DNA of 64,000 nt from Anastrepha obliqua. Taxonomy: Eukaryota; Arthropoda; Insecta; Diptera; Tephritidae. Positions 11,796 to 21,592 of the stretch are shown here, piece after piece; positions within the stretch are counted from its first letter, which is position 1, and every line of letters begins with the position of its first letter. Location of the stretch: contig NC_072892.1 of assembly GCF_027943255.1 (NCBI RefSeq), forward strand, positions 116,701,792 to 116,765,791, in the 5' to 3' direction. The position numbers were made by a program, and so were the translations under genes. The notes beneath the pieces are model-generated. The model was not told the origin of the DNA. It worked only from the letters and a program-made list of their open reading frames with translations, and did not search any database.

Positions 11796-12152
11796 AACCT
11801 CCCACACAGTCATACGAAGACCACAGCAATTATAAGTGAGGATGAATTTCATTTTAAGTAGTCTGGCAACTTTTCTAGGGCATTGTGTACAGTTATTACT
11901 TCCAAACTGGACTTTGAGTAACTTGACATGCCTGGGGAAAATAAGAAAACGTTCGCAATGTGGTAGGTATTCGAAAAACTGGACTGGATACATTCTCGCA
12001 CACAGATGTACATATACATATTACTTGTAGATATTTATATTCAAGCACAGAGTCGAGTTGTGGGAAGACTAGCGTTCACCTAACAACTGGCAACACCTAG
12101 GAAAAAAATTGGGAAAACACTCTGAGTGCGAGAAGAGATTAATATGTTTATA
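11796..12152. other. non-coding DNA
   Basis: No gene or element recognised in this stretch. Confidence 0.4.
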
Positions 12153-13085
12153 AAGGGTGGTTAAATTTCAAGAGCCGATATTGAATGTGAACCACACCTA
12201 AATGTCAAGTCTTTTTCTGCATTTCAATTTGACATTTTTCAATTTCAGACTAACTCAATTTGAACCATGGAAAGATACATAGTCGAGGAACGCGTTAAAG
12301 TTATTCAGGGTTATTATGAAAACGGGCGTTCAAATCAAAATGCATATCGCGCACGTGAAGAAAATCATCTTCAGTGATGAGGCACATTTTCACCTCAGTG
12401 GGTTCGGCAAATGCGGCAATTTGGGTGAATGATAATCCAAGAGTGATTGCCGAAAAACCAATGCACCCACAAAGAGTGACTGTTTGGTGCGGTTTATGGG
12501 CCGGCGGTATCATTGGGCCGTATTTTTTCCAAAATGAGGCCGGTTAGCCAGTTACTGTGAATGGTGTTCGCTATCGTAAGATGATAACGAACTTTGTATG
12601 GCCCGAATTGGAAGATATGGATGTGGACGTTATGTGGTTTCAACAGGACGGTGCCACTTGTCACACAGCTAACGAAACAATGGCTCTTTTGCGCGAAAAA
12701 TTTGAAGGCCGAATACTCTCACGTCGCGGCGATGTCAATTGGCCGTCAAGATCATGTGATTTGACACCGTTGGACTTCTTTCTTTGGGGTTATTTTGAAG
12801 AAAAGGTGTACGTCGATAAGCCAGCATCAATTCAAGAGCTAAAGGATGAGATAATTCGGCACATTAACGGCATAGAACCTCAATTATGCCTCAGCGTCAT
12901 CGAAAATTTGGACCATCGGATGGAGGTGTACCGCCGAGGCCGCGGTGGCCACTTGGCCGATATTTTGATCTACACGTAATTGAGCCATACCAGTATTATC
13001 ATAGTAAAGATAAATCATAATAATTTCCTAAAAAAATTGTATTTTATTCAAAATCAACACCGGTCCTTGAAACTTAACCACCCTT
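12153..13085 (+). mobile_element. DD41D mariner-like element, internally deleted (copy A2)
   Basis: A 933-bp element, TA-flanked, with ends AAGGGTGGTTAAATTTCAAG and inverted AAGGGTGGTTAAGTTTCAAG. The transposase would start at 12267 (MERYIVEERVKVIQGYYENG) but runs after about 30 residues into a deletion that joins it out of frame to IIFSDEAHFHLSGF. The same join is seen in copy A1 (1783-2660). The pair therefore descends from one deleted parent rather than from two independent losses. Confidence 0.85.
12557..12979 (+). pseudogene. DD41D mariner transposase, intact C-terminal 140 residues (A2)
   Basis: The frame holds VRYRKMITNF, WFQQDGATCHTANET with the second Asp, and DLTPLDFFLWGYF with the third Asp, 41 residues apart, and ends GGHLADILIYT at its natural stop. 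Upstream the same protein is readable in other frames back to 12267, with a stop in GG(stop)PVTV near 12545 (gttag for gtcag or similar). It would have cut and rejoined DNA at TA sites; this copy lacks most of the helix-turn-helix domain. Confidence 0.8.
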
Positions 13086-13104
13086 TATATAAAAAATATG
13101 TTCT

Positions 13105-13695
13105 CTTAAAAGGTTATCCAATACAGGCGCCTTGCCAAAATTTGTTCACGAAGTTTATAGGGCACTGACGCCATCATCGGCTCTTATTCCTTTCTATTTG
13201 AGGAAGGTGCTGCCGTTACGGTAATTGGCAACCGCTATCCAGCCATGTTGACTAAATTTTTGTTTCCGAAAATTAATCAGCTAAGCTTAGACGACAATAG
13301 AGACGGTGCGCTCATCAATCGATTTATTGCAATATTGATGCCGTACGGCCAGATTTATTGGAAAAAGTAGTCAAAACCTGGACTGATCGAATGGATCATG
13401 TAACTCGTAGCCGCATCGGATATATGCCGGATGTCATATGTAAAAAAAAATAAATGCCGTGAAATTATCTACCAGATATCTACCCCTCGGCAGGCAATGA
13501 AAAACCTCGAAGTAGATTTCTGCCATTCGGAATCGGCTTGAAACTGTAGGCTCCATTTGTGGAACAACAACAAGACGCACGCCACAAATAGAAAGAGAAG
13601 CTCGGCTAAACACCTAGCAAAAGTGTAGATGCCAACTATTTTTTTAATATAATTTTAAGTTCTAAAGCTGTAAAAAATAACACCCTATATAAGCG
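13105..13695 (+). mobile_element. DD41D-type mariner remnant with a SINE in its tail (copy D1)
   Basis: The transposase pieces are an IGSYSF-LFEEGAAVTV block (about 13160-13225), TKFLFPKINQLSLDD, then after a deletion of both later Asp motifs VVKTWTDRMDHVTRSRIGYMPDVI (about 13360-13440), a family C-terminus. The 3' tail 'ttaagttctaaagctgtaaa' with aacaccc (13656-13691) matches the tail of the related copy at 46275-46643, so the SINE at 13478-13640 sits inside this element. Confidence 0.6.
13478..13640 (+). repeat. tRNA-derived SINE-like repeat, copy 4
   Basis: The blocks in order are 'cccctcggcaggcaatgaaa', 'gatttctgccattcggaatc', 'ggcttgaaactgtaggctcc', 'atttgtggaacaacaacaag' and 'gagaagctcggctaaacacc'. 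The tRNA-like head is missing. It lies inside a mariner tail, so it inserted after that mariner. Confidence 0.75.
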
Positions 13696-15978
13696 AAGTG
13701 GTAACATACGATTGGATTGGAGTGTGGATGGTGAGTAACGTCGGTTTTAGTGGTCAATAGATGCTAAAAGCAACTGACAGATGAAACGATTCTCCAGCAA
13801 ATTGCTTTGCAATAAAAGTGGAAAAGTGAAAACACAAAGAAGGCCGAAATTAGTGTCAAATAAGAATATTGATACAGACGTAGATATGTATGTACGTATT
13901 TCTCTTGTAAAAGCATACATACGATAAAAGCAAAGAGAAGCTTCTGGCCGATAGTAACAACAACTTTATGAAATGGGTGGCAATGACTGGCAAACGAATA
14001 CAGCTAAATGACGTACGACCACTCAGGGAGTTGCAACTTTCATCGACTCCACTTTAGCTTGCGTCGTCCATAAGGATTCCGCTAGTCGAAGCAAGCGTAG
14101 TGGCAATGAACACATTCATGCATATGTATATGTATGTGTACTTGTATTATGAGAGTACACAATTTTAGCAAATCTGCACTCGGATGTATTTGTTGTACAT
14201 AGGTATGTATTTGTTACTGTGCGAAAGTGTGGATTGTAGCATTCATTGGTTTTAGTAATGATGTTAGTACAGAGCTGCTTGAATGTGTGAGTGTTTCGAC
14301 ATTAGTTTAATGGCTTTCAAGCAGTATTTTGTGCTGAGTTTGTTTTTTGTTTTTTGCTTTGCTGTTATCGCTTTATTCCCAACTAAAATGGCTGCGAAAA
14401 ATTGTGCTGCTGCACGAGTTTCACAATTCCATGGTTTTAGTTGTATGTTCTTGCTGCGCTCTCCGCTTTCTACATTTATTTGTTTATTTGTTTGTTTGTT
14501 TTTCTGCTGTTTTAGTTCATAACTTTTGGTCGACTTAACTTCAATTAGTTTGCAATTTGAGAATTTCGGATTAGTACATAACTACTAACATATGTATGTA
14601 TGTATGTAGTATGTGTGTATGTATGCGTTTGCATTTGTGTTCATACATTTACTTATGCACTTGTTTCACTTCGTATGTATGTGTGCATGTGTCTGGCTAT
14701 ACCGATATCAAAACCAATTCAACGTGGCTGACAAATCTATTTAGTCGCCAGCGAAAAGGGCAAGAAGCGTTTGCGGCAATCGAAAGTGGTTGTTGCCAAG
14801 ACAAGCAATTTTCAATTTCTCAAGTATTTATTGATAAGTGTTTATCAATTAATAGCTGCAATTTGTAAAAGTGTTGGATGATAATTTTATAACTGTTTAA
14901 GGTCTCAGCTTAGCTGAGATGATTGCTTTCTAAAAATGGGCTTAATTGCTTGAGTTATTACAAACATCAAATATTGCTCAAAATTAAGTGCTTTTGTGCG
15001 AGATAAAAAGTGAACGAATGGCTGGTTTTCTGTTGAAAAACAAAGGCTTAACAATATATTTTACATATTTTTTCATAAATTTTGCTTTATTAAAAAGCGT
15101 TAACTTTTTGCCTTTGATATCAGGTATATGAGGCGTGACAATTATGTAAGCTCCAGAAATTCATTATTGACTCGGGAGCTGTCTAACACAGACATACGTG
15201 GGTCTCGAAATAGGACACTTCCGTGTAGTTGCAGTCGTAGTTTGAATTCGATAGCGCTTTGGTTAGTGTTTCATGCGTGCTTCAAAAAGTCAAGAAAATG
15301 AAAGGGAAAAGAAAAGAGTAGAAACACATTCGAAAATCAATGTGCAAGGATTTGTTGTTCGACCTTTAGGGCAGAGGTCGGCAAAGATTACTTGTGCGAG
15401 CGGTACACTCTACATACGTACTCTTTCCCTCTTAAATCAGTCGTTGTTCCAACGCAAATGAAGCAACATATGGGGCGGTTTCCTATGTTACAGTAGACAT
15501 ACTTGGATATGTGAATAAAATTATTAAAAAAACACATATTCAATAATTTCAACTGCGTTTGGAGATATGCAGTGCCTTCTGTGTGACTTTGAAATTCCAG
15601 TAGAAATAATAATCTTACAAAGCGAAATACATTTTTATAATGGAAGCAGTCTAATTGTGTTCTGGAGAAATTTAGATGACATTTTGTACCCTCAACTCGA
15701 AGAATTTTCTTATAAAACATTGTTCCAAGCAAATAAATGAATTAAATACAGGTCATTTAAAAAATATACTTGTAACCAGAAATTCTCCCAAAAATATAAA
15801 TATTAATATTAAATAAACACCGTTTTGAAGTGAATGTATGGTTTTTTGTCATCAACTTAATTTCTGTTAAAATAAACTAGGATTAAGTGCAAAGTAAATG
15901 CACTGAAGCAATCCAATTTCTCATTTTTTTAATGCAGTTAGACTCAGCATTTTTTTTTTATTTTATCATATATATATC
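13696..15978. other. about 2.3 kb without a recognisable gene
   Basis: Likely single-copy fly DNA: tatgtatgtatg tracts at 13884-13900, 14115-14140 and 14590-14625, and a tttgtttatttgtttgtttg tract near 14478-14505. Open frames at 14283-14522 and 15388-15732 are Phe/Cys/Leu-rich and of low complexity. No transposase or LINE motif was found. It could be intron or intergenic DNA of a host gene outside the window. Confidence 0.45.
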
Positions 15979-16230
15979 GCACCCTAAATACAAAAGGGTC
16001 ACAACTCAAAATTTTCCACACTCGAGCTTGACTAGTTTACAGTAGCACAGAAAACAAACTATGTGACATATAACGCTGAAATTTGCCATGTAAGCTTATA
16101 ACAGTCCTACCAAAAAACAAAAAAATTATTTTTGCCATATGTCATCCGCGGACCGTTTTATTGATAACGTCTCGTTCATATTTGAGCAGAAGTACATTTT
16201 GAGTTGTGACTCTTTTGTATTTAGGGTGCG
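15979..16230. mobile_element. 252-bp MITE with 35-bp terminal inverted repeats
   Basis: The left end (15979-16013) begins CGCACCCTAAATACAAAAGG. Its reverse complement closes the element at 16196-16230, with one mismatch in 35. Flanks are alternating TA. The interior has no transposase. The size, near-identical ends and AT flanks fit a non-autonomous DNA element; the superfamily cannot be told from the sequence. Confidence 0.8.
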
Positions 16231-16235
16231 ATATA

Positions 16236-16841
16236 TTAGGGCGGGTCGATTTAAAAATCGCTCATTGCTCTGTGAAAATCGTATTCTAGGGATCAAAATA
16301 AGAAACTTTGCCGAAGGAACCATACCTCTAAAACGAATTCTGATGTCCCCCAATTTGGGTCGAACGAAAAATCCCACTTTGACCTATTTAGAGTGCTCCA
16401 ATCGAGTCCAAATGTATGACCGACCCCCACTAACTTTGGACGGCCGATCCACCCATGCCAGTGGCACACCCCTCTCCTCCTCTCCTCCTCCTCTCCTCTG
16501 CGGGGTTCCCCATACAATCATTTCAAAATATCACAATTTTTGGCCTTTACATGAGAAAAGAAACTAAAAAGTTCGACCCAAATTGAGGGACATCAGAATT
16601 TGTTTTAGAGGTATGGTTCCTTCAGCAAAGTTTCTTATTTTGATCCCTAGAATAGGATTTTCACAGAGCAATGGCCGATTTTTTTCCTCCCCACAAAAGA
16701 CACTAAAAGTTCGACCCAAATTGGGAGACATCAGAATTCGTTTTAGAGGTATGGTTCCTTCGGCAAAGTTTCTTATTTTGATCCCTAGAATATGATTTTC
16801 ACAGAGCAATTGGCGATTTTTAGGCCTCCCCGGCCTAATAT
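16236..16841. mobile_element. fold-back type element with a three-fold repeated 120-bp unit
   Basis: The ends TTAGGGCGGGTCGATTTAAA and inverted TTAGGCCGGGGAGGCCTAAA are similar. A unit containing 'gttcgacccaaattgg', 'ttttagaggtatggttcctt', 'gtttcttattttgatcccta' and 'gattttcacagagcaa' occurs twice in plus orientation (about 16568-16683 and 16708-16822) and once inverted (about 16249-16371). The long frames here (16139-16567, 16564-17175) are just this unit translated. Confidence 0.75.
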
Positions 16842-17165
16842 ATATATATATATATTGGCGCGTACACCATTTTTGGGGGTTTGGCCGAGCTCCTCCTCCT
16901 ATTTGTACGTGCGTCTTAATGTTATTCCACAAATGGAGCGACCTATGAACAGTTTCAAGCCGAATCCGAACGGAAGATATTTTTTTTATTTTTATGAGGA
17001 GCTTTTTCATGGCAGAAATACACTCGGAGGTTGCCATTGCCTGCCGAGGGGCAACCGCTGTTAGAAAAAGCTTTTTCTTAATTTTGGTATTCCATCGAGA
17101 ATTTCGTTCTACGTTCTCTCTGAATTCCGAATGGTAGTCACGTAGTTGTATTGGTAGCTGTATTT
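16842..17165 (-). repeat. tRNA-derived SINE-like repeat, copy 5 (most complete)
   Basis: This is the longest copy. The plus strand reads a short TA run, 'ttggcgcgtacacc', 'tttggccgagctcctcctcc', 'tcttaatgttattccacaaa', 'caagccgaatccgaac', 'tatgaggagctttttcatgg', 'cactcggaggttgccattgc', 'ctgccgaggggcaaccgctg', then the tRNA-derived head with 'ttccgaatggtagtcacg'. The A-box end is degraded. It directly follows the fold-back element. Confidence 0.8.
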
Positions 17166-17379
17166 TATTATACAAATGTATAAATTATAATTTTAAACGC
17201 ATATATATCATAGTGGTGAACAACAGTATAAATTTTTCATTGTTGCCACATTTCTTCTTTAAATCTTACTCTTTTCACCACTGTGACTCTCTGCTCACCA
17301 ATACACTCGCAAAGCCAATTTTACCGGCCTCTACTGTAGAGAGATATTCGGTGAGGCGGGTAGTCACTGGAGGTTAGTG

Positions 17380-17960
17380 CCGAATATATATTTGAAAGCG
17401 CATCAAAAAATATGGGCTTAGAAATAAATGAAACCAAAACTAAAGCGCTTTCTTTAACTTCATCGGACTCTGTCAGACACAATACTCAAATACTCCAAAT
17501 CGGTGATTATAGTTTTGAAGTAGTGAAAGAATTTAAATACCTAGGAATAACCACTCAACATGACAACGAAATTTCTGCAAAAATTGATCACAAAATCCTT
17601 ATGGCGAAGCGCTGCTATTTCTCTTTGAGCAATCACCTAAAGAGCCGCGAAGATTTCACTGTACGCTCAATTTTTTATTCCCAACTACCTCTGTACGATG
17701 GTGAAACCTGGTCACTCAGACATGCGGATAAACAAAAGCTGCTGATCTTTAAGAGGAAAGTTCTGCGAAAAATCTTTGGCGCGATATGTGATAATGGCGG
17801 AAGCGCTAGAACCATGAATTTGAAAAACTATTTAGTATTGAATGAATTTATAAATGTATCGACCAAATCCATTAGAGATGAAGAAGAAAAAAATTAGACA
17901 CGGCAGATGCAAACAGCTTCTTCGGTGGCACGCGGTCAACGGCCATGGTAATGGTAATGG
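17380..17960 (+). mobile_element. RTE-like LINE fragment, C-terminal part
   Basis: One open stretch (17412-17897, 161 residues) reads MGLEINETKTKALSL, YSFEVVKEFKYLGI, AKRCYFSLSNHLKSR, ETWSLRHADKQKLLIFKRK and VLRKIFGAICDNGG. This is the region after the YADD motif in RTE-like reverse transcriptases. A frameshift follows, and RRKKIRHGRCK continues briefly. No RT catalytic motif and no endonuclease are left, so it is a pseudogene. Confidence 0.7.
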
Positions 17961-17994
17961 TGCGACCAGATTGATCTATTGTGCACCCCTAATT

Positions 17995-18495
17995 ACTTAA
18001 TTATGATTATTTAGTAAGCCCAGGAATCCAACCAGCTTCTTAGAAGGGAGCAATTGTAGATCTTCCTCCTCTAGTAGGTACGAGCGCAGTATTCTCTGTC
18101 TCCTTTGGCCTAATGCCTCACAGTTGGTGATTAAGTGTTCCATAGACTCCTCTTCTTCACAGCAGAACCCGCATGATCTTTTACTAATAACCCGATTAAA
18201 GTGCTTATTACAGACAAGGTTACCTGTAAGTGCTCCACAGAGAAATCTGAGGACCTTTTTATCTAGGGTTAGAGCCGATTTTACTCTGTTGGCATTGAAG
18301 TTCAAAAACTTTTTGGAGTGATTAAGGCCGCTTGTACAGTTCCAATGTTCCCTGATTTTTTTTTTTTTTTTGGATCCATTTTTCGGTTTCCTGTTTCATA
18401 TTATTTTTGTTAAAGCCGAAAAATGGAGTTAATGCAATAAATAGCCCTTCTGCTTCTTTTTTGACATAAAAGTCTGCCTCCTCGTTCCGTCAACG
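17995..18495 (-). mobile_element. LINE 3' part: end of RNase H plus zinc-knuckle C-terminus
   Basis: On the minus strand RNEEADFYVKKEAEG (about 18485) matches the last RNase H motif (GNExAD). FFGFNKNNMKQETEKW and then the frame 17997-18305 follow, with LTLDKKVLRFLCGALTGN and CGFCCEEEESMEHLITNC. It ends VGFLGLLNNHN, a usual LINE C-terminus. A frameshift is present near the A-run at 18356-18371. A group with RNase H (R1/LOA/I) is indicated; the subgroup is unclear. Confidence 0.65.
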
Positions 18496-19110
18496 GCTAT
18501 GGAAATATTCTTTTCACAGATGAGACAATTTTCACTGTTTAAGAAGTTTTTAATAAGCAAAACGACAAAATCTATGCTAAAACGTCTAAAGATGCAAAAA
18601 ATGTTGTATCAAGACCACCATCCATCAGCGTTGCCAACATCCAGACTCCGTAATGGTTTGGTGCGGAGTGTCTTGTAGAGGCGTTATACCTCTCTCTCTC
18701 TCTTCATTTCTGCGCAAAAGGGATTACGACCGGGGCAAACGTGTAGCAGGAGGGTGTCTTAGAAGATGTGGTGAGACAGTTGAACAGTACTCTCTTCAAT
18801 GGAGAGAGTTGGATCTTACAGCAAGATTCCACTCCAGTCCATAAGGCTAAAACCATCCAGCTGTGGCTAAAACACAATATGTCTAGGATCAAAGCCGCCG
18901 GATCTAAATCCATTTGACTACAGTTTGTGGAGTTAGAGTTGGAGAACATGGCCTGTCGAAGACCTCACAGAAATTTTGAGATTCTCAAACAATCTTTGGT
19001 TCGAGCAGCAACGTCAATATCGATGGTAACTGTGCGTGCTGAATGGTCATATCGTGTGAAGCCTTGTGTAAAAGCAAATGGTGACCAATTGGAATGAAAA
19101 TTAAATTTTT
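18496..19110 (+). mobile_element. Tc1/mariner-superfamily transposase, degenerate
   Basis: Readable pieces are ILFTDETIFTV (first catalytic Asp), EVFNKQNDKIYAKTSKDAKNVV, ARFHSSP (remnant of the second-Asp region FQQDSAPAH), DQSRRI-IHLTT (remnant of SPDLNPLDY) and a VNIDGNC-type C-terminal block. The first pieces match a common insect Tc1/mariner group with longer spacing between the last two Asp residues. Many stops and frameshifts make it a relic. Confidence 0.55.
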
Positions 19111-19671
19111 TTTTCTAATATTTACATGATTAAATAAAACTAGCTTCATTAATAAAAGTATTATATTTTCATATGTATCTATAACGGACTTAACTTGTAA
19201 CAGAACTTATGGCAGGGCAAAGTATATGGTCACCCGTCTGTAAAATAATGGTGAACAAACTGAGATGAGCAGGTCACATAGTACAGGCTAAAGTGTAAAA
19301 GTGGCAAGTTTGAAAGCTCAAAATAAAGATTTCCATCACTTAAAATCATTTTTTTTTTCTAATATAATTAAAAAAAAAGTTATTCAAAATCGTAATTAAC
19401 TGATTAGTTTTGCACCCCCTTGTATAAATGATTCTTCAAATCCTCGCGGTGCGGTCTTTATATCCTAAATTGTGGGAATTCTCCATACTTTCATGAATCT
19501 TTCCAGTATCAGGGAGGCAAGTGCGATGAATACGTTGGGTCTTTAATCAATATTTTTCTATAGTTAGTTTTTCTAATGTTAAATAAAACTAAACAGCTGT
19601 TTTCTTCTATTTATTCAACCTAATAGAAAATGGCATCTCTGTAAAATCATTTTGATATTTGATTAGCTAAT
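19111..19671. other. non-coding DNA with a MITE-like end
   Basis: No gene. The sequence near 19405-19425 ('gattagttttgcaccccctt') resembles the end of the small inverted-repeat element at 44314-44432, so a related MITE remnant may occupy about 19290-19425. Confidence 0.35.
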
Positions 19672-19685
19672 AACGAAAAACGACT

Positions 19686-21211
19686 TCTTCTTCCTCTTAT
19701 TAATTGGCGCGATAACCGCTTACGCGGTTTGGGCCGAGTTTAACAAAGCGCGCCAGTCGTTTCTTTCTCGTGCTAACTGGCGTAAATTGGACAACCAAGT
19801 GAAACCAAGTCCTTCTCCACCTGATCTTTCCAACGCAGAGAAGGCCTTCCTCTTTCTCTACTACCACCAGTTGGTACCGTATCGAATACTTTCAGAGCCG
19901 GAGCGTTTGTATCCATTCGGACGACATGACCCATCCAACGTAGCCGCTGGATCTTTATTCGCTGCGCTATGTCTATTTCGTCATAAAGCTCATCGTTCCA
20001 TCGCCTACGATATTCGCCGTTGCCAACTTGCAAAGGTCCAAAAATCTTTCGCAGAATCCTTCCCTCAAACACTTCAGGCGTCGCTTCATCGAATATTGTC
20101 ACATCCACGCTTCTGCGCCATACGTTAGGGAGCCTTGTAGAGTGTTAGTTTTGTTCGCCAAAAGAGGACTTTACTGCTCAGTTGCCTACTTAGTCCAAAG
20201 TAACACTTATTGGCAAGAGAGATTCTACGTTGGATTTCAAGGCTGACATTGTTATCGGTGTTAATGCTGGTTCCTAAATAAACGAAGTCCTTTACAACCT
20301 CGAAATTATAACTGGATGTCGATACGCGAGTGCGCCGACTGTTTGTTTGCAGGCAGGAGGTACTTCGTTTTGTCCTCGTTCATCACCAGACTCATTCGCT
20401 TTGCTCTTTATCCAGTTTGGAAAAGCCAGAACTAATAGAGCGGTTGTTAAGGCCGATGATGTCAATATCATCAGCATACGCCACCAATTGTACGCTCCCT
20501 AAAAAAATTGTTCCTGTGCGATTAAGTTCTGCGTTTCGTACGATGCTCTCCAACATCAGGTTAAAGAAGTCACACGACAGCGAGTCAGCCTGTCTGAAAC
20601 CTCGTTTGGTATCAAACGGCTCGGAGAGGTCCTTCCCAATTCTGACGGCGCTGCTGGTGTTGAGCAACGTCATCTTACATAGCCGTATTAGTTTTGTGGG
20701 GATACCAAACTCAGACGTCGCGACATACAGGAAACCCCTTTCCGTACTGTCGAATGCAGCTTTGAAACCGACGAAAAGATGGTGTGTGTCGATTCTCCTT
20801 TCATGGGTATTTTCCAAGATTTGGCGTATTGAAAATATTTGGTCGATGGTAGACTTTCCAAGTCTAAAGCCATAGTGATAAGGTCCAATCAGTTGGTTGA
20901 CGGATGGCTTCCGCCATTCACACAATACGCTCGCTAGAGCCTTGTAGGTGATATTTAAATCCCGCGATAATTGGCAAATGCAGGCATGCTTTCATCCGAC
21001 CATATTTTGCATAGAAGCTGATGCATGCACCTTCCCAGCTCCTCACCGCCATGTTTGAATAGCTCAACCGGCAGTCCGTCGGCACCCGCGGCTTTGTTGT
21101 TTTTTAGCCGCGTTATTGCTACTGTTTTACAGCTTCGAGAAGAGTTCCCTCCATAATTTAAGAATGCTCTGGATGTCAATCACCACTTCGCCGTCTTTGT
21201 TCTTACAGGAA
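19686..21211 (-). mobile_element. 5'-truncated RTE-like LINE (family 1) with 14-bp target duplication
   Basis: The element reads on the minus strand and is bracketed by the perfect direct repeat aacgaaaaacgact (19672-19685 and 21212-21225). Its 3' tail (low-coordinate end) is a short GAA-type repeat after 'cgcgccaattaat', in keeping with RTE elements, which end in short repeats instead of poly(A). The 5' end is truncated before the reverse transcriptase core. The perfect duplication suggests a fairly recent insertion, though the coding frame is already broken. Confidence 0.85.
19773..21179 (-). pseudogene. RTE-like endonuclease-reverse transcriptase remnant
   Basis: In order: AITRLKNNKAAGADGLPVELF (21179-20955), then a deletion of about 20 residues before ANYRGI; a 177-residue frame (20925-20392) with FKAAFDS, RGFRQADSLSCDFFN and AYADDIDIIG; YNFEVVKDFVYLG in another frame (about 20300); and a 111-residue frame (20108-19773) with GRILRKIFGPLQVGNGEYRRRWN and RLRWMGHVVRMD. 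The metal-binding Asp of RT motif A, expected in VDFKAAFDS, is Gly here, and RGFRQGDS is RGFRQADS, so even the open part would not be a working polymerase. Confidence 0.8.
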
Positions 21212-21225
21212 AACGAAAAACGACT

Positions 21226-21592
21226 AGCTTATGTATTTTCTCCAATTTTTCTATATTACAAATTCAGCGAAGAGCTTTTCGGTGGCATTATTATATGAGG
21301 ACAGGGACCCTCTTAATTAAGAATGATATTGAAATGAAAATTTGAAATAAAAAATCATATATTTTACTGCTACTACCTGTTCATTGTGCCTTGGTCCTAT
21401 CTATCAGAACACCAGAAGAGCTTTTCTGATCATTTCATTTTATTTCATTTATTTTATGAAGTCTACAATAACAATGTGTTTGCAACTAACTTTACAAGAT
21501 TTCAGACATTAATTTTACCATATTTTAACAGGTGGTAACATTGTTTGTTTTTATTTTGTCCAGCAAATTAGAGATACCATTAATGGCTAATG
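21226..21592. other. non-coding DNA
   Basis: AT-rich spacer between the RTE insertion and the next mariner; nothing recognised. Confidence 0.45.

Noticed and set aside
16139..17175. Long open frames (142 and 203 residues) on both strands
   Set aside because: They translate the inverted and direct 120-bp units of the fold-back element, including antisense copies of the same unit, and have no protein signature.
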